Origin: Centropus unirufus
Taxonomy: Eukaryota > Chordata > Aves > Cuculiformes > Centropidae
Direction of reading: 5' to 3'
Assembly (NCBI GenBank): GCA_013397695.1
Contig: VYZI01000258.1
Location: 865,322-929,321 of the forward strand
Length of the DNA stretch: 64,000 bases
The notes beneath the pieces were generated by a model. That model was not told the DNA's origin. It searched no databases and worked only from the letters and a program-made list of their open reading frames with translations. Every line of letters begins with the position of its first letter. The first letter of the stretch is position 1. Position numbers and translations under genes: made by a program. Of this stretch, positions 25,801 through 39,159 are shown in pieces.

Positions 25801-27157
25801 TCTGGCAAACATAATTGCATTTTCTTTTTTTCTTTTTTTGTTTTGCCTTTGCTTGTGCAAAATTTACATTTCCTTTTTCTTTGAACTTCATATGTATTTG
25901 GTACTTCAGGACCTTGTGGACATATACCGTAGGACCCGGCATTTCAGTGGTTAGCTTTTCTGTGATTTACAAGAATTTACAAGGATTTACCTTCACCGTT
26001 GATTTTTGTGGCCGTGCTACTTATTTTTCTAGGGGCTTTTACATGCCTTAATATATCTGAAAGACTTGCATTATAGTTTTGGGACTAGATGGGGAATATA
26101 TCTTCATAACCAAGATGGACTCTCATGTGCATAGCTCTCCACATTGGAGAATTTAAGGCAGATGATGCATCCTGAGGACTGAAATGGATTAAAGATATCA
26201 GAAAGCATGGGTGCAGTGGCTGTGCAGTTCTAGAGTTCAGTTTCTTGCAGTTCATAATCCAGCACAGCTGCATAGTGCTACTCGAAGGCAACTTTTTCAT
26301 TGCCCTGGTACAGAGGGGTATGTGGCTATATTAATATCCCATCCCTTCCACAAATGAGTTGATTTGATAAAGAACTGATGATTATAGCCACACAGTTGTT
26401 ACATGCTGCACAATGGAGAGATGAAATTGTTTGTTGGGTCTTGAGAGCTGTGAAAACAGTGTGAGGAGGAGAGAGAAGGAAGTGTTTCTCTTTGGCGGGA
26501 TTCCACTGTTTAGGTGGAATTACACACAGTACAAAGTTGCTCTCTCAGGGATCTAATATATGGTTAACTGTGAGGTCTTTCAGTACCATTATAACTCATG
26601 ATCTCCTTTATCAGTCAGAACATTTCATTCCCCCTTATTTATAGCTTATTTTGCTTCTTCCCTTGTTTTTATGCATTTGTCATCGCAGACATAACTGTGT
26701 GCTGTACATATTCTGTTAATGAAAGCCATAAGCATCTTGCCTCATTCCCCTGCGGTCTGATTTCACTGAATTCTTTTCCAGCTCAGCAAAGTAAATGAAA
26801 TGGCAGCCACAAACCAGAAGCTATGGCCTTCAGTTACAAACCTCTGATTTAGAGCTCTCTTTCTTTTATGCATATATACTTGTCAAAAGTGCAGTTAATA
26901 AACATTTACTACTGATTTAACAGGCCATACCTAATGCTAATAAGGTAGGACCAACAACAAGGCATACACCTGTTTTTCAGTTCCTCTGGTGCCCAAGAAG
27001 AGGTGATGCAGGTTGGAACATTTGCTCCTTCAGACTCCTATTTTTATGCAGAGAGCACATTAAGAAAGCCTCTCCCTGTCTTGCTGCAGTGGCAGCAGGC
27101 ACATCTGTGCTGCATGCAGTTAAGGATTCAGGAGCAGTTCTGGTTATGTTTGGCAGG

Positions 27158-27179
27158 TTGAGAATTAGTTGAGAATTAG
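27158..27179. repeat. 11-bp tandem pair
   Basis: TTGAGAATTAG occurs twice head to tail with no mismatch. It is a small slippage-type duplication with no other features. Confidence 0.9.
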
Positions 27180-28622
27180 CTATCAGAAAGTTTCCTTAGC
27201 CTTAATATTTAATCACTGTGGGACAGTGGTTGATGATATTATGAATTCCAACTATCTGTATCTGATGAATCAGGTCATTGTGATAACTAAGCAGCCATGT
27301 CCTTGCACATGAAAACAGCAGAACTGGGAAAGGAGTGGGTGTGTATTAGACATACTTCAGGGTTTGCCTACCTAATAATACTGTTGAGAGTAAGGTGGAC
27401 TTTCTGAAGGTGACATATTCTGTTGAGAGATCTGGAGGAAACTTTGAATATGAAATTGAATAGATTCTGTTGAACTGAATCCAAGATATTTCTGAGCAAT
27501 CCTCTTGTGGTAATCCACTTGATAGATGTATGAATCTCCATGTAAGGTAAATTGATGTGGATAGTTTCAGACACCTTTCTTCTGGTTATTAGACAATTTT
27601 CCCATTTCCAGCCTAACTGTAAGTAATGAACCAGCATTCATCCACTTGTCCTTACACAAATGGTTTCCTTTACATTAAATAGTTGTTATTTCTTCTGGAA
27701 TTTTGCCAGAGACAAGCCACACGTGCATCTCAATTTGCTCTTTCTTGGGCTGCTTGGTTGGATCCCTGTACCTCATCATTCAGTTTGGGACTAGCTGCAA
27801 AGAACCTGGGACATGAAGTCTGATTTCATGTTGCTAAACAAACTCTCTCCTTTGTCTTTCCTCTTCAGTTTATTCTTTTAGGTAGGGCCTGTTAAATCTG
27901 TAGTGTTTATTAAATGTGACTTTGACTATTATATATGATTAAAAGAAAGAGACTCCTAAATTAGAGATTTGTAACTGAAGGCCCATGTAGCTTCTTGTTC
28001 ATGGCTGTTTTTCATTTATCTTGCTCAGCTAGAAAAGATTTCAGCTGTTTAAAAGGTGGCAGTCATTAATCTGGTGTTTTGAGAGGAAAAGTTTGCACTT
28101 CCGCTTGAATCATCTGCCTGTACTGTAAGACTATAGTGTAGATGAAGGAACTCGATGTTCCCTAGTGTTGTCTAACAGTCTCCTTTGTTGGACCTGGCTG
28201 TTCCATTGTAACAATTTATTTAGAATGCAGTTTGGCAAGTTGTAGTTTTACATATGGTAGAGTTGGAAGGAAGAGCCTATGTAGTGAAGAAGTTTCTCAA
28301 TACTTTCATGGAAGTGCACATAGCACTGGGTTTTGCTAATAAAAATTGTATCTGGAAAATTTATCCTAGTGATTAAGGGGATGACAGTCCTTTTCTTTCA
28401 TATAAAAAATGGAAATATTAGGATAAAATTAAGACAAATTCAAATACGTATGAATAATTTATAATTCATATAGCTGGTTTTGTGACCTTGGTGGGGAGTC
28501 CCACTATGAGGCATGTAGATATACCTCAAAAAGGGCAGTAGAAATATTTTCTTTTCCCTTAAGGCTAAAATAGATGCTGCAGAGTAGGTTTTTTTGTTGT
28601 TGGTGTGTGTTTTGTACTTGCA

Positions 28623-28674
28623 CCTGATACAGTGTGTATGATAAAGCTCCTGATACAGTGTGTATGGTAAAGCT
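28623..28674. repeat. 26-bp tandem duplication
   Basis: Two copies of a 26-bp unit (28623-28648 and 28649-28674) begin CCTGATACAGTGTGTATG and differ at one position (ATAAAGCT against GTAAAGCT). The single mismatch suggests a real and fairly recent duplication, not an assembly error. Confidence 0.93.
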
Positions 28675-30105
28675 ATACTTGGATTTATATTTACAGGTTA
28701 CCAACCTTTGCTTCTCATGATAAAAAACGGGCTGGTTCTGTGTGCTTCACAATAGCCAAAGCAACATATGAGCTGCAGACCAGGCCCTCAGCTAAGATTC
28801 ACTTCACATGTGCATGTTTTAGTACAAGGGCCTGCCTTCTTTTTTCAATGCATATCTTCAAATTTTCTACTGTTTCTTGACATGGACACAGATGTGTCCC
28901 ACCTAGTTTTAGGTACTTGCCTGGAACTGGTATTCCTGCTCGTGGAATTGATGTGAAGAGCATGATATTTAACGTAACCCTCTAACTTTCTTGAATTAAT
29001 GCATCATTTTAGGCTCTTTTTTTGCCTTTAGTGTCTCATATCTTTGCTTCTGGCTTTGGTAATTCAATTCTGTGATGTTTGACTGTGTGAAGGGTGAATG
29101 ATCAAAATAAGCTGTTTTTCTCCATGTGTTCTCTCTTCAGCTGTTCTGTTTTCCTCTGAGAAAAAAAAAGTATTTTCCCTTATCTCTGCATTTTAGATAA
29201 ATCAAGGCATTACAAATCTCTCTTTTTGTGTAAGACTTTTAGATTCCTGTATTAAATCAATAGGTGCTCTTCTCTTTAAAGTCCATGGTTTTTGGACTAT
29301 TTTTTGAAGTGGGAACATTTAGTCTGGCATGCCATATTATTAAATGATGCAGTGCTGTAACTTCTGTTTCAGTTCTGCCTTGCTGTGTAATGAAGATAAT
29401 TTAGCATTGTTGACACAGACTATAAACTTGTATTTGAGTTGTGTCAATATTTCCATGCATAGAGAGATTCATTAAAAAAGGAATTTTAATAGTACATGCA
29501 AAAGATATGATTTCTACTGAGGAACAGACTCCAAAGTAATTAAAATCTCAGTAGCTTTGCACTAATATTATAATTTAGTTATTAAGGGGAAGGTGGGATT
29601 TTGGATTTGTGCTTTTGTTTCCTTATTTGACCAATATAGCCTATGTGGCAAGTGTTACAGGAATAATAAATATACCTTCTGTACCCTGAGGTTGTGGTGG
29701 GTTTCCTGTGCTTGCACCAGCATCTTTATTATTTTTTATTATTTATTACCACTGATGTTTAGATGGGAATTGTTAATTTCATGTCCAAATATGAATAGGG
29801 AGAAGAGGGAGAATATTAATTTAGTACAGAAGTCTATGTATTCTCTAATGAGTCTTATGCATCACATCCCCTTTAATGCTTTTGAGTAAATGCTCTGTAA
29901 TACTTGGAAGTATAGCCCAGGGAGAATTTTAATTGTGAACTACAATTTTCAGCTGAAGTTTGTTTTTTTTTTCCACCAAGAGGCAAAAAATTCCCCGATG
30001 GAAGTGGTGCTGAGATAATTTTTAGAAAGTCTGAATAAACTGAAGGCATGCAGCAGTACTAGGACTCCCTGATAACTTAGGTAAAACTTGTTTTACTGTA
30101 TGTCT

Positions 30106-30135
30106 TGTTCAGATAGAACTTGCTCAGGTAGAACT
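30106..30135. repeat. 15-bp imperfect tandem pair
   Basis: TGTTCAGATAGAACT is followed directly by TGCTCAGGTAGAACT, two mismatches in 15. A minor local duplication. Confidence 0.8.
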
Positions 30136-33100
30136 GATCCTATTTATGTAGGTTTTTTTTATTCTACAGAAATATTCACTGAAAGCTATCACGTCTTTCA
30201 CTGTTTAGTTTTCTACAGTATTAATTACTGTGCTGATATTTTATAACTGGTTATCTACAGGAACTTGAAAAGTTCATCTTAGGGCCTCATATCAGGTCGT
30301 ACAATTTTATGGCTGACACAACCAGGTCACCCTTCCTAGCAGGATGGAAAATAACCAAAAGGTCTGGATCAGTCATCTGTCTATCACAGGTGAAGCTACA
30401 CTAGCATCAGAAAAACTGCATTATCTTATGCATTACACATTTGCTGTCCTTGTGTAGGCATTCCCTTTCTGCTTACATGCATGATCTCATAAGCGAATCC
30501 ATACATTTCAGTCAATTTTTGCAAGGTATCAGTCCGTATCTGGAGTATGAGACCTTGACAGACGGGGATTATAGCTTTCCTTGTGTAGTACTCTTGCAAT
30601 ATGTATCTGTGCAAGGCACAGTGGGGGGCGTTCTTGCCTGGGTTAACATTGTACAAGTAATTAGTTAAAGCTGTTAATAATTAAACTGAATTGAATTTTG
30701 ATGATAAATTGGCTAATTATAAAAGTTTGTGACGTTCTCAGCTTAGATACTGGCCTAATACAATTTCTTGTTTTCCTTGCATTATTGGCAAGACAGTTGT
30801 GAAGTTAATGAATGTCGCTGTTCCTGGTGACCCCTGGACTGTTACTCCTGTGGCCTTACCTGGCAGCTCAACACAGCGAAGTTTAGATATCTTATTACGG
30901 TCAAAGGAATTTTGCACTTTGTCTACACAGCTACTGCTCCTGTTTTCTCCCTCTAGAGTTTAGAGGAAATTTGCAATTAATCATGTGGTTGGTTCATTAG
31001 CTATTTTCCCAGGAAGATGTGGAAGAGGGTCTGACACTGTGTTAAATACAGAATGTTTAGTCTGTTCAGGCTTCAGAGGACATGAGGTTCCACAACTACA
31101 ACTTCCAGGATTCACTAAGGACATATAAAAAATATGCCAGTTGGAAGATATTTAACATTTTGATTAAAAACACATCTGTAGGGAGCATATGCTTCTCATA
31201 CAGTTTTTTGGTTTAGTAGGTACATGATTTTCAGTGGCTAAATGTTCCATTTAGAATAATGGACTATTGGCCTTTTAGAAGTCTATGCAAACCAAGACAG
31301 GAGAAATGGATATGAAAAGAGGTGAGAAAATAAAATGCATAAGAAATTCGGGAAGGAGGAGAGAATCTGATAGGCAAATAGTAAGAAAGACCTCTTAGGG
31401 GAGAGATTGAGTGGAGGCTTTGGCAGTCTCACCTTATTAGAATGAAAATAACTTTATCTGTACATCAGTTAGTTATTAGAACAGAACAAAGAAGAGCAAA
31501 TGTTGCCCCTTCATTAACTTGAAAGCAATGTAATCCTAGGTGTAAAAATCCTCAGCAAAAGTAGTCCTAATAATGACTTTCATAAATAAATGTTCATTTT
31601 AATATTGCAAATATAAGCTGTTACAAAGGTTCTTAGAAAATCTTAGTTTTAAACAAATCTGCAGGCTTCTTGTTTTTCATGGGCAACAATGCTTTTGTAG
31701 TGTTACTTTATATTTGAAATTTAGATTTTAGAAACTGTCAAATTAAAGCCACCAGATTTTATTCATATGCTGAAAATATAGTAATATACACATGCTTCAG
31801 TTAAAAATAGCACCGAATTTATTGTCGCTTAGGGTTTGTTTTTTTATAGGATAGAGAAGCAAGTTGGCATGGAATATGAATAGTACTTTTTCAGGCTGCT
31901 CAGTCCTGAGAATGAAGTTAGCTGAGGATGTGGAAAACAAGTGTTCTTCTGTCTGCTGGCTGAGGGTGGCCAAGGCTCTGGGTTGCCTGGGCAGAGGTAG
32001 GCTGGAATTCTCACCAAGCCAAGTGTTGCACTTCTGAACAAAGAGGAATGTGTTACCATGTTTACCACGGTGTTTCATCTTTTGCCTTTTGTTTCCTTTC
32101 TGTTTCTCTTCTTGATCATTGTGGAATACATATCATCAAGGATAGTTCTGCCAGACTTCTGGCCTCACCATATTGGAGTGAATTGCCAAGGGTGAAAAGT
32201 TTATCTCTCTGCAAAGGAGGTAACAAGCTATCACTGAAAATACAAGTTTGTCATCTGTACCGGTTTGAAACTGAGGGAAAGAGAAATGTTCCTTTATTAT
32301 TTTTGTGATAGGGTGTAGGGCATGAGTGGATTAAAAAAGCCTTGAGACAAAACTTTGCGGATGTTTCATTTTTTTGCCTGAGGGTTCTGTTCTGATCCAC
32401 ACTTAAAAAGAATGTGTAACACAATACCTTGAAAGACTAATGAAACTTTAAGGCCTGTGAGGACAAATCTTGTGTTCTTCCGTGATATCTTGTTTTGGAG
32501 ATTCTCAACTAAGGAGAGATTTGATAAGCCTGCAAATATTTTTGGTGAACTATTACTACTCATGATAAACAAAGACTCTGAATCCAGAGTGAAGGTGTTG
32601 TCCTTGGACAGCGGTGCAAATGAAACCAAGCTCTCTAAAGTTCTACAGATCTTTGAAAAGTAGCTCTTGCTTGCTTGACAGATTAGCTGTGTTTAACTAG
32701 TATTTCTGTGGTACAGACTCAGACAGATGTGGGCAATGTATGGCCCATGTTTGTAACTGTAGGTTTACATGATGAATGTACTTTATTTATTGTGGCGATA
32801 TCCCTAATCCCGGGTAGTTTCTTCGCTGAGGTCAATATAGAATAGTAACTATACTAGATATTTTGGGCTTATCAGCTGCATTTGTCAAGATTTCAGAAGT
32901 GAAAAGATTCACCAAGGGAAATAACCATCCATATGTGACAGCTGTCAGTGCTTTGACTGTGTCAGCAGTTTCCAGAAAATCAGGCTTGAACTAGAAATGT
33001 AGTGAACAGAAAAACTTAGTGCCTCTTCTGATGCACTGTTTTGCATTTCAGGAGCATTCATGCCTTTGTTGTTCTTTTATCTTTCTCCATCACATGCTAC

Positions 33101-35892
33101 AAATATTAGTGAATCTGTTTGGGTCTGTGGTCATCAAAAAGTTCTTGGGCTGTTCCCATGTTGGGAAGTCTGGGAAATAAATCAGTGGAAGTGCATTGGG
33201 CACTGACTTGAAAGGTGAAAAGTGTGGAAAGGCATCTTCAGATCAGCCCTGAGATCAGCAGCTACTGGGGTGAGGAGTTCTTACGCACAGGAGACTAATT
33301 ATTGCATCTCTGTCTTTGGGGCTGCTTGTACTACTCTTTTGGATATACCTGTGATTGCTTGTGAACATTTTTGTCTCTCCCTGAAAGCACCTGTCCTCTC
33401 TCTTTATATGAGTAAATCTTGATCCTTTCCCCGTTAAAAATATAAAATCAAAGTCAGTCTCCATGATTTTACTACCTCAGATAGAGATCTATGAACCATG
33501 TCAAATATTTGTTATTGGAAAGGTTTAACTGAACACCTGTGTTTTCAATAGTTTTAATAGAGCATGGACCTGGAGCTGTGTAATGTTTAAACCTGAATAA
33601 ATAAATAAGTTTATCTATCAAATAAAGAGCACAGGTAGGAATTCCTGAGTTGACACAGAAAACCCTGTAAAGTAAATGCCTTTTCAAACACAATGAAGTG
33701 TTAGAGAACTGTCTCAAAGTAACAAGAGGCACTTGAGTTTAATTCTTATATATTCATATTTCACTTAAAATGAGCATAAATGGCTTCCCCGCTAAGCTAA
33801 GAACAAAGGAGCTTCTGGTTTATGTTTACATACAAAGCATAAGACCTACTGGAGTAATCTGCATTTGGACAGCCACCTGTATGGTGAGAGTTCCTCTGCT
33901 TCCCTCCCCATTAAAAAAAAATTCTTCCTAATGCATGCTTCTGCCACAGTGACAGGGAAAAATGTAGCCTTCCTTTCATCCAGCCTTGTCTTTAATCCTC
34001 CAAATTGGGCATGTGGATAAGGGCAGAAGGGATGATCAGAGTGCAGGATGCAGCACAGCTCGTTGGGTTCTGCTGGAGGTCTGTGGTGGAGGGATACTGG
34101 AGTTCTTTAGGAGCAGGGTGGGATATTGAATGGCTAGAGGTGTCCAGTCCTTACCATTTGATGAGAACTTTCTGACCTTCCTTGAGACTAGGTCTACCCA
34201 GGCCCCTACCTTTGAAAAACGCTCCATTTTTCTGTCATCCCCTTTCAACCCACTGGAGTCATTTTCCAGCCACTCCAGGATGCATGCCTTACCATGACTG
34301 GGAAAGACTCTGTGCCTATGCTGCTGAGAAACCATGAGTCAGCTTGCTCAAGGGAAGGAGGAGGTGAGGAAATCTCCTTTCATGATGAGTCTTCCCACAT
34401 TTCCTGCTGTTTCTGTTTTGGGCACACTGGTTCAGAAGCTGTGGGATGTTTTCAGCCAGGCTTCTGAGCATGTGAAAATTGTTCCTTCCGTAGGAGTATG
34501 CTGGGATCACCTACTTGTTCTGATACTAGGTGTCAGTATTCCATGCCTGTCCCCATCTAAAACAAAAGGGATGATGCATTATCCCCACTTTAAGTGTCAT
34601 GTAGTAGGGTGTACACTGGGACAGCAGAAAGCCTTTGCTGAGCTCTGTAGAGTTACGAAGTCCATCAGTGTTGTAGAGGTTTTCTGAGGTACTCCTTATG
34701 CTGAAAGGTTGTTGTTTTTAGTCTAATACTTCAGGATAAATATATTCTCATCAAATTCATGGGGACTCTGGTCCTAACTTAATTAAAGTTTGACTGGATT
34801 CACAACACTAATGGCAAAGAAGTTTTTTCAAATAATCAGTTTGAGTACCTTAAGCCGTAAACCCCTTACTTCAGCCTCTTTTTTTGGAAGGTCATATTCG
34901 GAGGGTGAGCATAACAGTACTGAAATGATTTGAATATAATATGCACCTGGACAAGAACTGTGAAAAAAGAGGTAACAAAAAAGTGCTGCTAACTCCCTTG
35001 CTGGAAACATCTTGCAAGTGCCACATTACTTTTTCATGCTGGAGTTTAGAGCTGCTACAATAGTGGCAGAAAGAAAAAAAATAGAATTGCTTAAGCTCTG
35101 TTCTCCCACCCACGGGTGTTCTTTAGTGTGGAAAATGAGTCATCAAGAAAAGATATTTTTACTTTGCAACAGACAGAGAAACATTGATCTTGAGACAAAC
35201 TGTGTGTCAATTGATTTACCAGTCAAAAGATCTGATCCTGCTTGCATCCTCTCACACAGATCTTATTTTCTTTGGGACTGCTGGGTAGTTACAGCAAGCA
35301 GTCACCAGTGTGAGCTGCCCAGAATTCACAAGCAGCTCAGGCATGGCTCCTGCTTTGACTGTTGGACAACGTGGCTGCCATGAGAGCTGTACCAAGCTGC
35401 TGGGCCATCTGAGTCTATATTTGGAACAAACTGGGACAGATCCTCAGCAGATTGATTGTCCCATGTCCTTTTCAAGCACTGTCCCAGCCCACCCCACGGT
35501 GGCATGATAGGTCTGCCAGGACAGGACTGGCTTGCCGGCTTGGCCTTGGCTCTCTGTTCGATGTGGCCAGGGATGTTAGTTGCTTTTGTAGGTGGAGTCT
35601 TTGACATATCACAGCTTTAAAGTGGCTTTAGAGAAGTTTCCTGTGACAGGTGAAAAGTAGGAACTGATTTGTGAGCTAGTCTCTCAGTTTAAGAAAATTA
35701 TCAGCTGGGATAGGGGAAAGGCTGCTGTTTACTACCTGAGATTCTGACCACTGATTTACTTCTACTTTGTATGTTATTTTGGAGCATAAGGCTTCAGTGT
35801 GCTGCATAATAAATGCAGGCTTTTCATATGTAGTTTTCAAAGCCTTTTACAGAAGGGGTAGAAGAAGCATGAGGCTCGAAGTCCTGTAAAGG

Positions 35893-35920
35893 AGTTCATC
35901 AGTTCATCAGTTCATCAGTT
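35893..35920. repeat. 8-bp tandem repeat, 3.5 copies
   Basis: AGTTCATC is repeated three times without mismatch, followed by AGTT. It is a candidate polymorphic short tandem repeat. Confidence 0.9.
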
Positions 35921-36477
35921 GCCAGGCACAAAGCTCAGACCTCATCCTCGTTTGTTTTTACTAGACCATGCTTTTGTCAGTCTCAGCTGTTCAGCTGAAT
36001 GTAACTCTACAAATCCAGAACTGCAAACCAGCCTTTTTCATCCCAAACTTGTTTTCTGTCAAGCCAGTGTAACTTTTCACTTAATACTTTTCCCCAATAG
36101 AAGTATAGATCATATACTACAGTTTCTATATCACTATTACATCTTTGATTTGTTAGTTTTTATTCTCAGATATCAAGTTTGCACAGGTAGAACATCTTTC
36201 TATATTGTTCCCTAGTAACTGATTTTAGGAAGTTTGTGACATGTGATGATTACAGTTAGAATACCCTTAGCCATACCTCGGTCAGCATATAGTTCTTCCT
36301 ATTTGGATATCAAATGAGGAGTTGACAAGTATTCGTGTAAATCCAGCAGAAAGATGGCATCTTCCAGGAGCTGCCAACTCTGGTAGCCTGCCATTGGTGA
36401 GGTTGACACAGCTCCACGTCCCCAAGACCAACTGGTAGTGAGTTTGAACTTATATTCACTCTAAGCACAATGTGCTT

Positions 36478-36529
36478 ATATGTATATAAATAGATAAAGA
36501 GATAAATAGATGAGTGTGTGTATATATGT
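36478..36529. repeat. Mixed TA / GATA / TG microsatellite
   Basis: Interrupted runs of TATA, AGATAAA and GTGTGTGTATATAT make up about 50 bp of low-complexity sequence. Confidence 0.75.
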
Positions 36530-39128
36530 CTACCCCCCTAGCCACCAGCTAGTCCAGCTTGGTGATCATGAGAGGTCAGCCCATGCTTAGCCAGTGCTTA
36601 GCATGTCCAGACAGGCCCACTGACCTTTTGACACAGGACTAGCCCTTCTTACCCTCCGTCCCCCTTGTTTTCCCTTGCTTGTTCCCCTCCAGACAACTTT
36701 TGCCCACCTTTGTTCCTTCCCATCATAAGTCTTGGGCAGTTCCCAAGTGTTCTTCCCAGTTACCCTGTAATGTTTCCCATGCCCCCTGGCATTAATCCCT
36801 CAGTCTGCACGATGCTGCAGGGGGCCTCTCATGTTGAATCTCTGTATTGGAAGCCAGACCCAGCCTCATCTCCCCTTGGGCTCCCTTGCTCAGAGAAGGC
36901 TGTTGGGGTTCCTTTGCCTGGCTAGTGTGTCTGTGTGTGGAGATGATCACCTAACCTGCCAGCAATCCCAGTTGAATGTCCCTATTTCTAATACAGCTGT
37001 TCAGCACTTCCCACTGTCAGCTCCAGAGAGCTGCATGCAGCTGCTGTTGGTTTCAGCTATAAACCTTGCTGTCACAGGCACCCATCATGTGTGAGGGCTG
37101 CAGAAATGTTCCTCAGCTGCTCAGTTGTACTGACTCATCAGGCTGTTTCCGGGTGGTTTTGTCTGTCTATAAATAAACCAGCTTGCATTAATTTCATTTG
37201 TGCTTAGGCAGAGCTGAACTCCTTGAACCCTCTTGTTGTTTATTTAAATTAGGTATGATTTGAGTGCAAACTGATTTGGGCAAATTATCATTTTTTCTCC
37301 TTTTTTTCCTATATGACTGGATATCTTAATGGATGATAATGATGCACTTGCATTTCTCATGCTGGATGCTTACCTACAGAGACCTCTCCTTGCCTGACCC
37401 TCTGTAAAGCTTTGTAACTACATGGATTCATATTTTCTATGTGGAAATGGATGCCAGGATTCCCATTGGTTTGGGGAGCAGTTTGGTTTAGAAATGTAAT
37501 TGCTAAGGATTCCCAGTACATGTTCTCCACATCTTTTGCAGTCCCACAAATTCTTAAAGCATACCCTCTCCTTGCCCCTGTCTTCCCCGCCTCCTCCTAC
37601 AGAAGAGGGGTTACATATTATTTACAGTTCTTGCTTAAGGAAAGGAGGTTCATTTGCGCCTGTGGATTTAAAAGAAGAGGGTGTAAAGAGAGAGGTAAAC
37701 ACAACCAACCTTTGACTTAGAATTCTATTTTTCGGAGCACTTAAAATCCAACAAGGTCAATGGAGGGACTGCATGACCCTGAAGAGAATGTATGCCTAAA
37801 TTAAACTGTTCACATGCTTAGACCACAAGTTGTCTGAAGGAGCTGTACCCTTTCTGTTTTCCTTTTCAGATTTAGGTTTAGATTGTAGCTTCTGCTTACA
37901 GAAACACTTTGATGAAAACAAATACAGCTCATAAATGCATTGTGTGAGTTGTCGGTGCCTAGTTTTATTAGGCACGTTTGCAGTATGTTGCTGTCTTTCC
38001 ATATCCTTCCTGCTCTATTTAAGTAAATATAGTACATCAAATGAAATTATCTTCATTTTGCACTTACTAAGTAGTGGATCTAGAGATCTGTAGGATCTGC
38101 TTTTTATTTTTAAAATTAATCAAACAAACAAAAATTAGTTATTTCTCTGTAATTTGATTTCTTTCTAATTACATTTCAAGGCAAGTGGTTTTGATGTCAG
38201 AAAGATGTAGTATGCATTATGCTGATATTCATTAAATTAGAATGACATGGTGAATTCATAGAAGGTGAGAAATAAATAGTTTAAGAGATTGAATTTCAAT
38301 TATTGTAATTTCTCATTGAAACCAGGATTTATTATTGAAGTATGTCATAGAAGAGCACTTTATCATATTTCAATGTGGTTCATGTTGCAAAGAATGTTTT
38401 CAAAATACACCAGGAGAAAATCAATGGCAGGGGATTTGTTTGCAGATAAAAGCCATTTAACTGGCTCTGTGTGATTTTCCATCCAGTTTTGTTTGCCTGT
38501 TTTCTGTAGTGTTGCTGTAATCTGTGAGTTGTGTATTGGCTTTACCACGGCTGTAAAGCTTGTGGCGGTGATAGGATCAGCCCTTTTGGTAGGACTGAGT
38601 GCACATACACGGTGAAGTCTTGCATGAACGTGTTATCCTAATTGTAAGAGGTGGAGTACAGCTTTTACTTGCAGTGGGTGTATGTCACTCCTGTTGCCTC
38701 TTACACTATTTATAAGTTGTTAGTAAATGTGAGTAAAATGTTAGTAAAAAATCAAACCAATTACTAATATCTAATTCTATTTGTAGCTAATTTAGCAAAT
38801 GTGAGGTCAGTAAAATCCCCTTGCTCTCAAAAGCAGTGGCAATTGAACGGTCAAGTGCTATAAGTGAGTTTGGTGGAAGTTTGGTCAAAAATGTATAGTG
38901 GTGTTCCAGAAGTAAAATTCAGAATCTTCATTTCCTTGCAAATGTATGGGGGTTAATTTCATGTAAGTCTTTCTACTTTGTTATTTCAAAAAGGAAGTGG
39001 TAGAGGTTTTCAGTTCATCGACAGGCAAAGCCATGTTGACTGTAGTATTTGGAATTTCATTGCACAATATATTCACAATTGGATGTACCTAGATAAATGA
39101 GGACAGTAATAGATGTAACATTTGGATC

Positions 39129-39159
39129 ATATATGTATATGTGTGTATATATATATATG
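39129..39159. repeat. TA/TG microsatellite
   Basis: ATATATGTATATGTGTG followed by an uninterrupted TA run. Low-complexity dinucleotide sequence. Confidence 0.85.

Noticed and set aside
36665..37094. Proline/cysteine-rich open frames in a C-rich patch
   Set aside because: Composition-driven, overlapping in two frames, with no conserved motifs.
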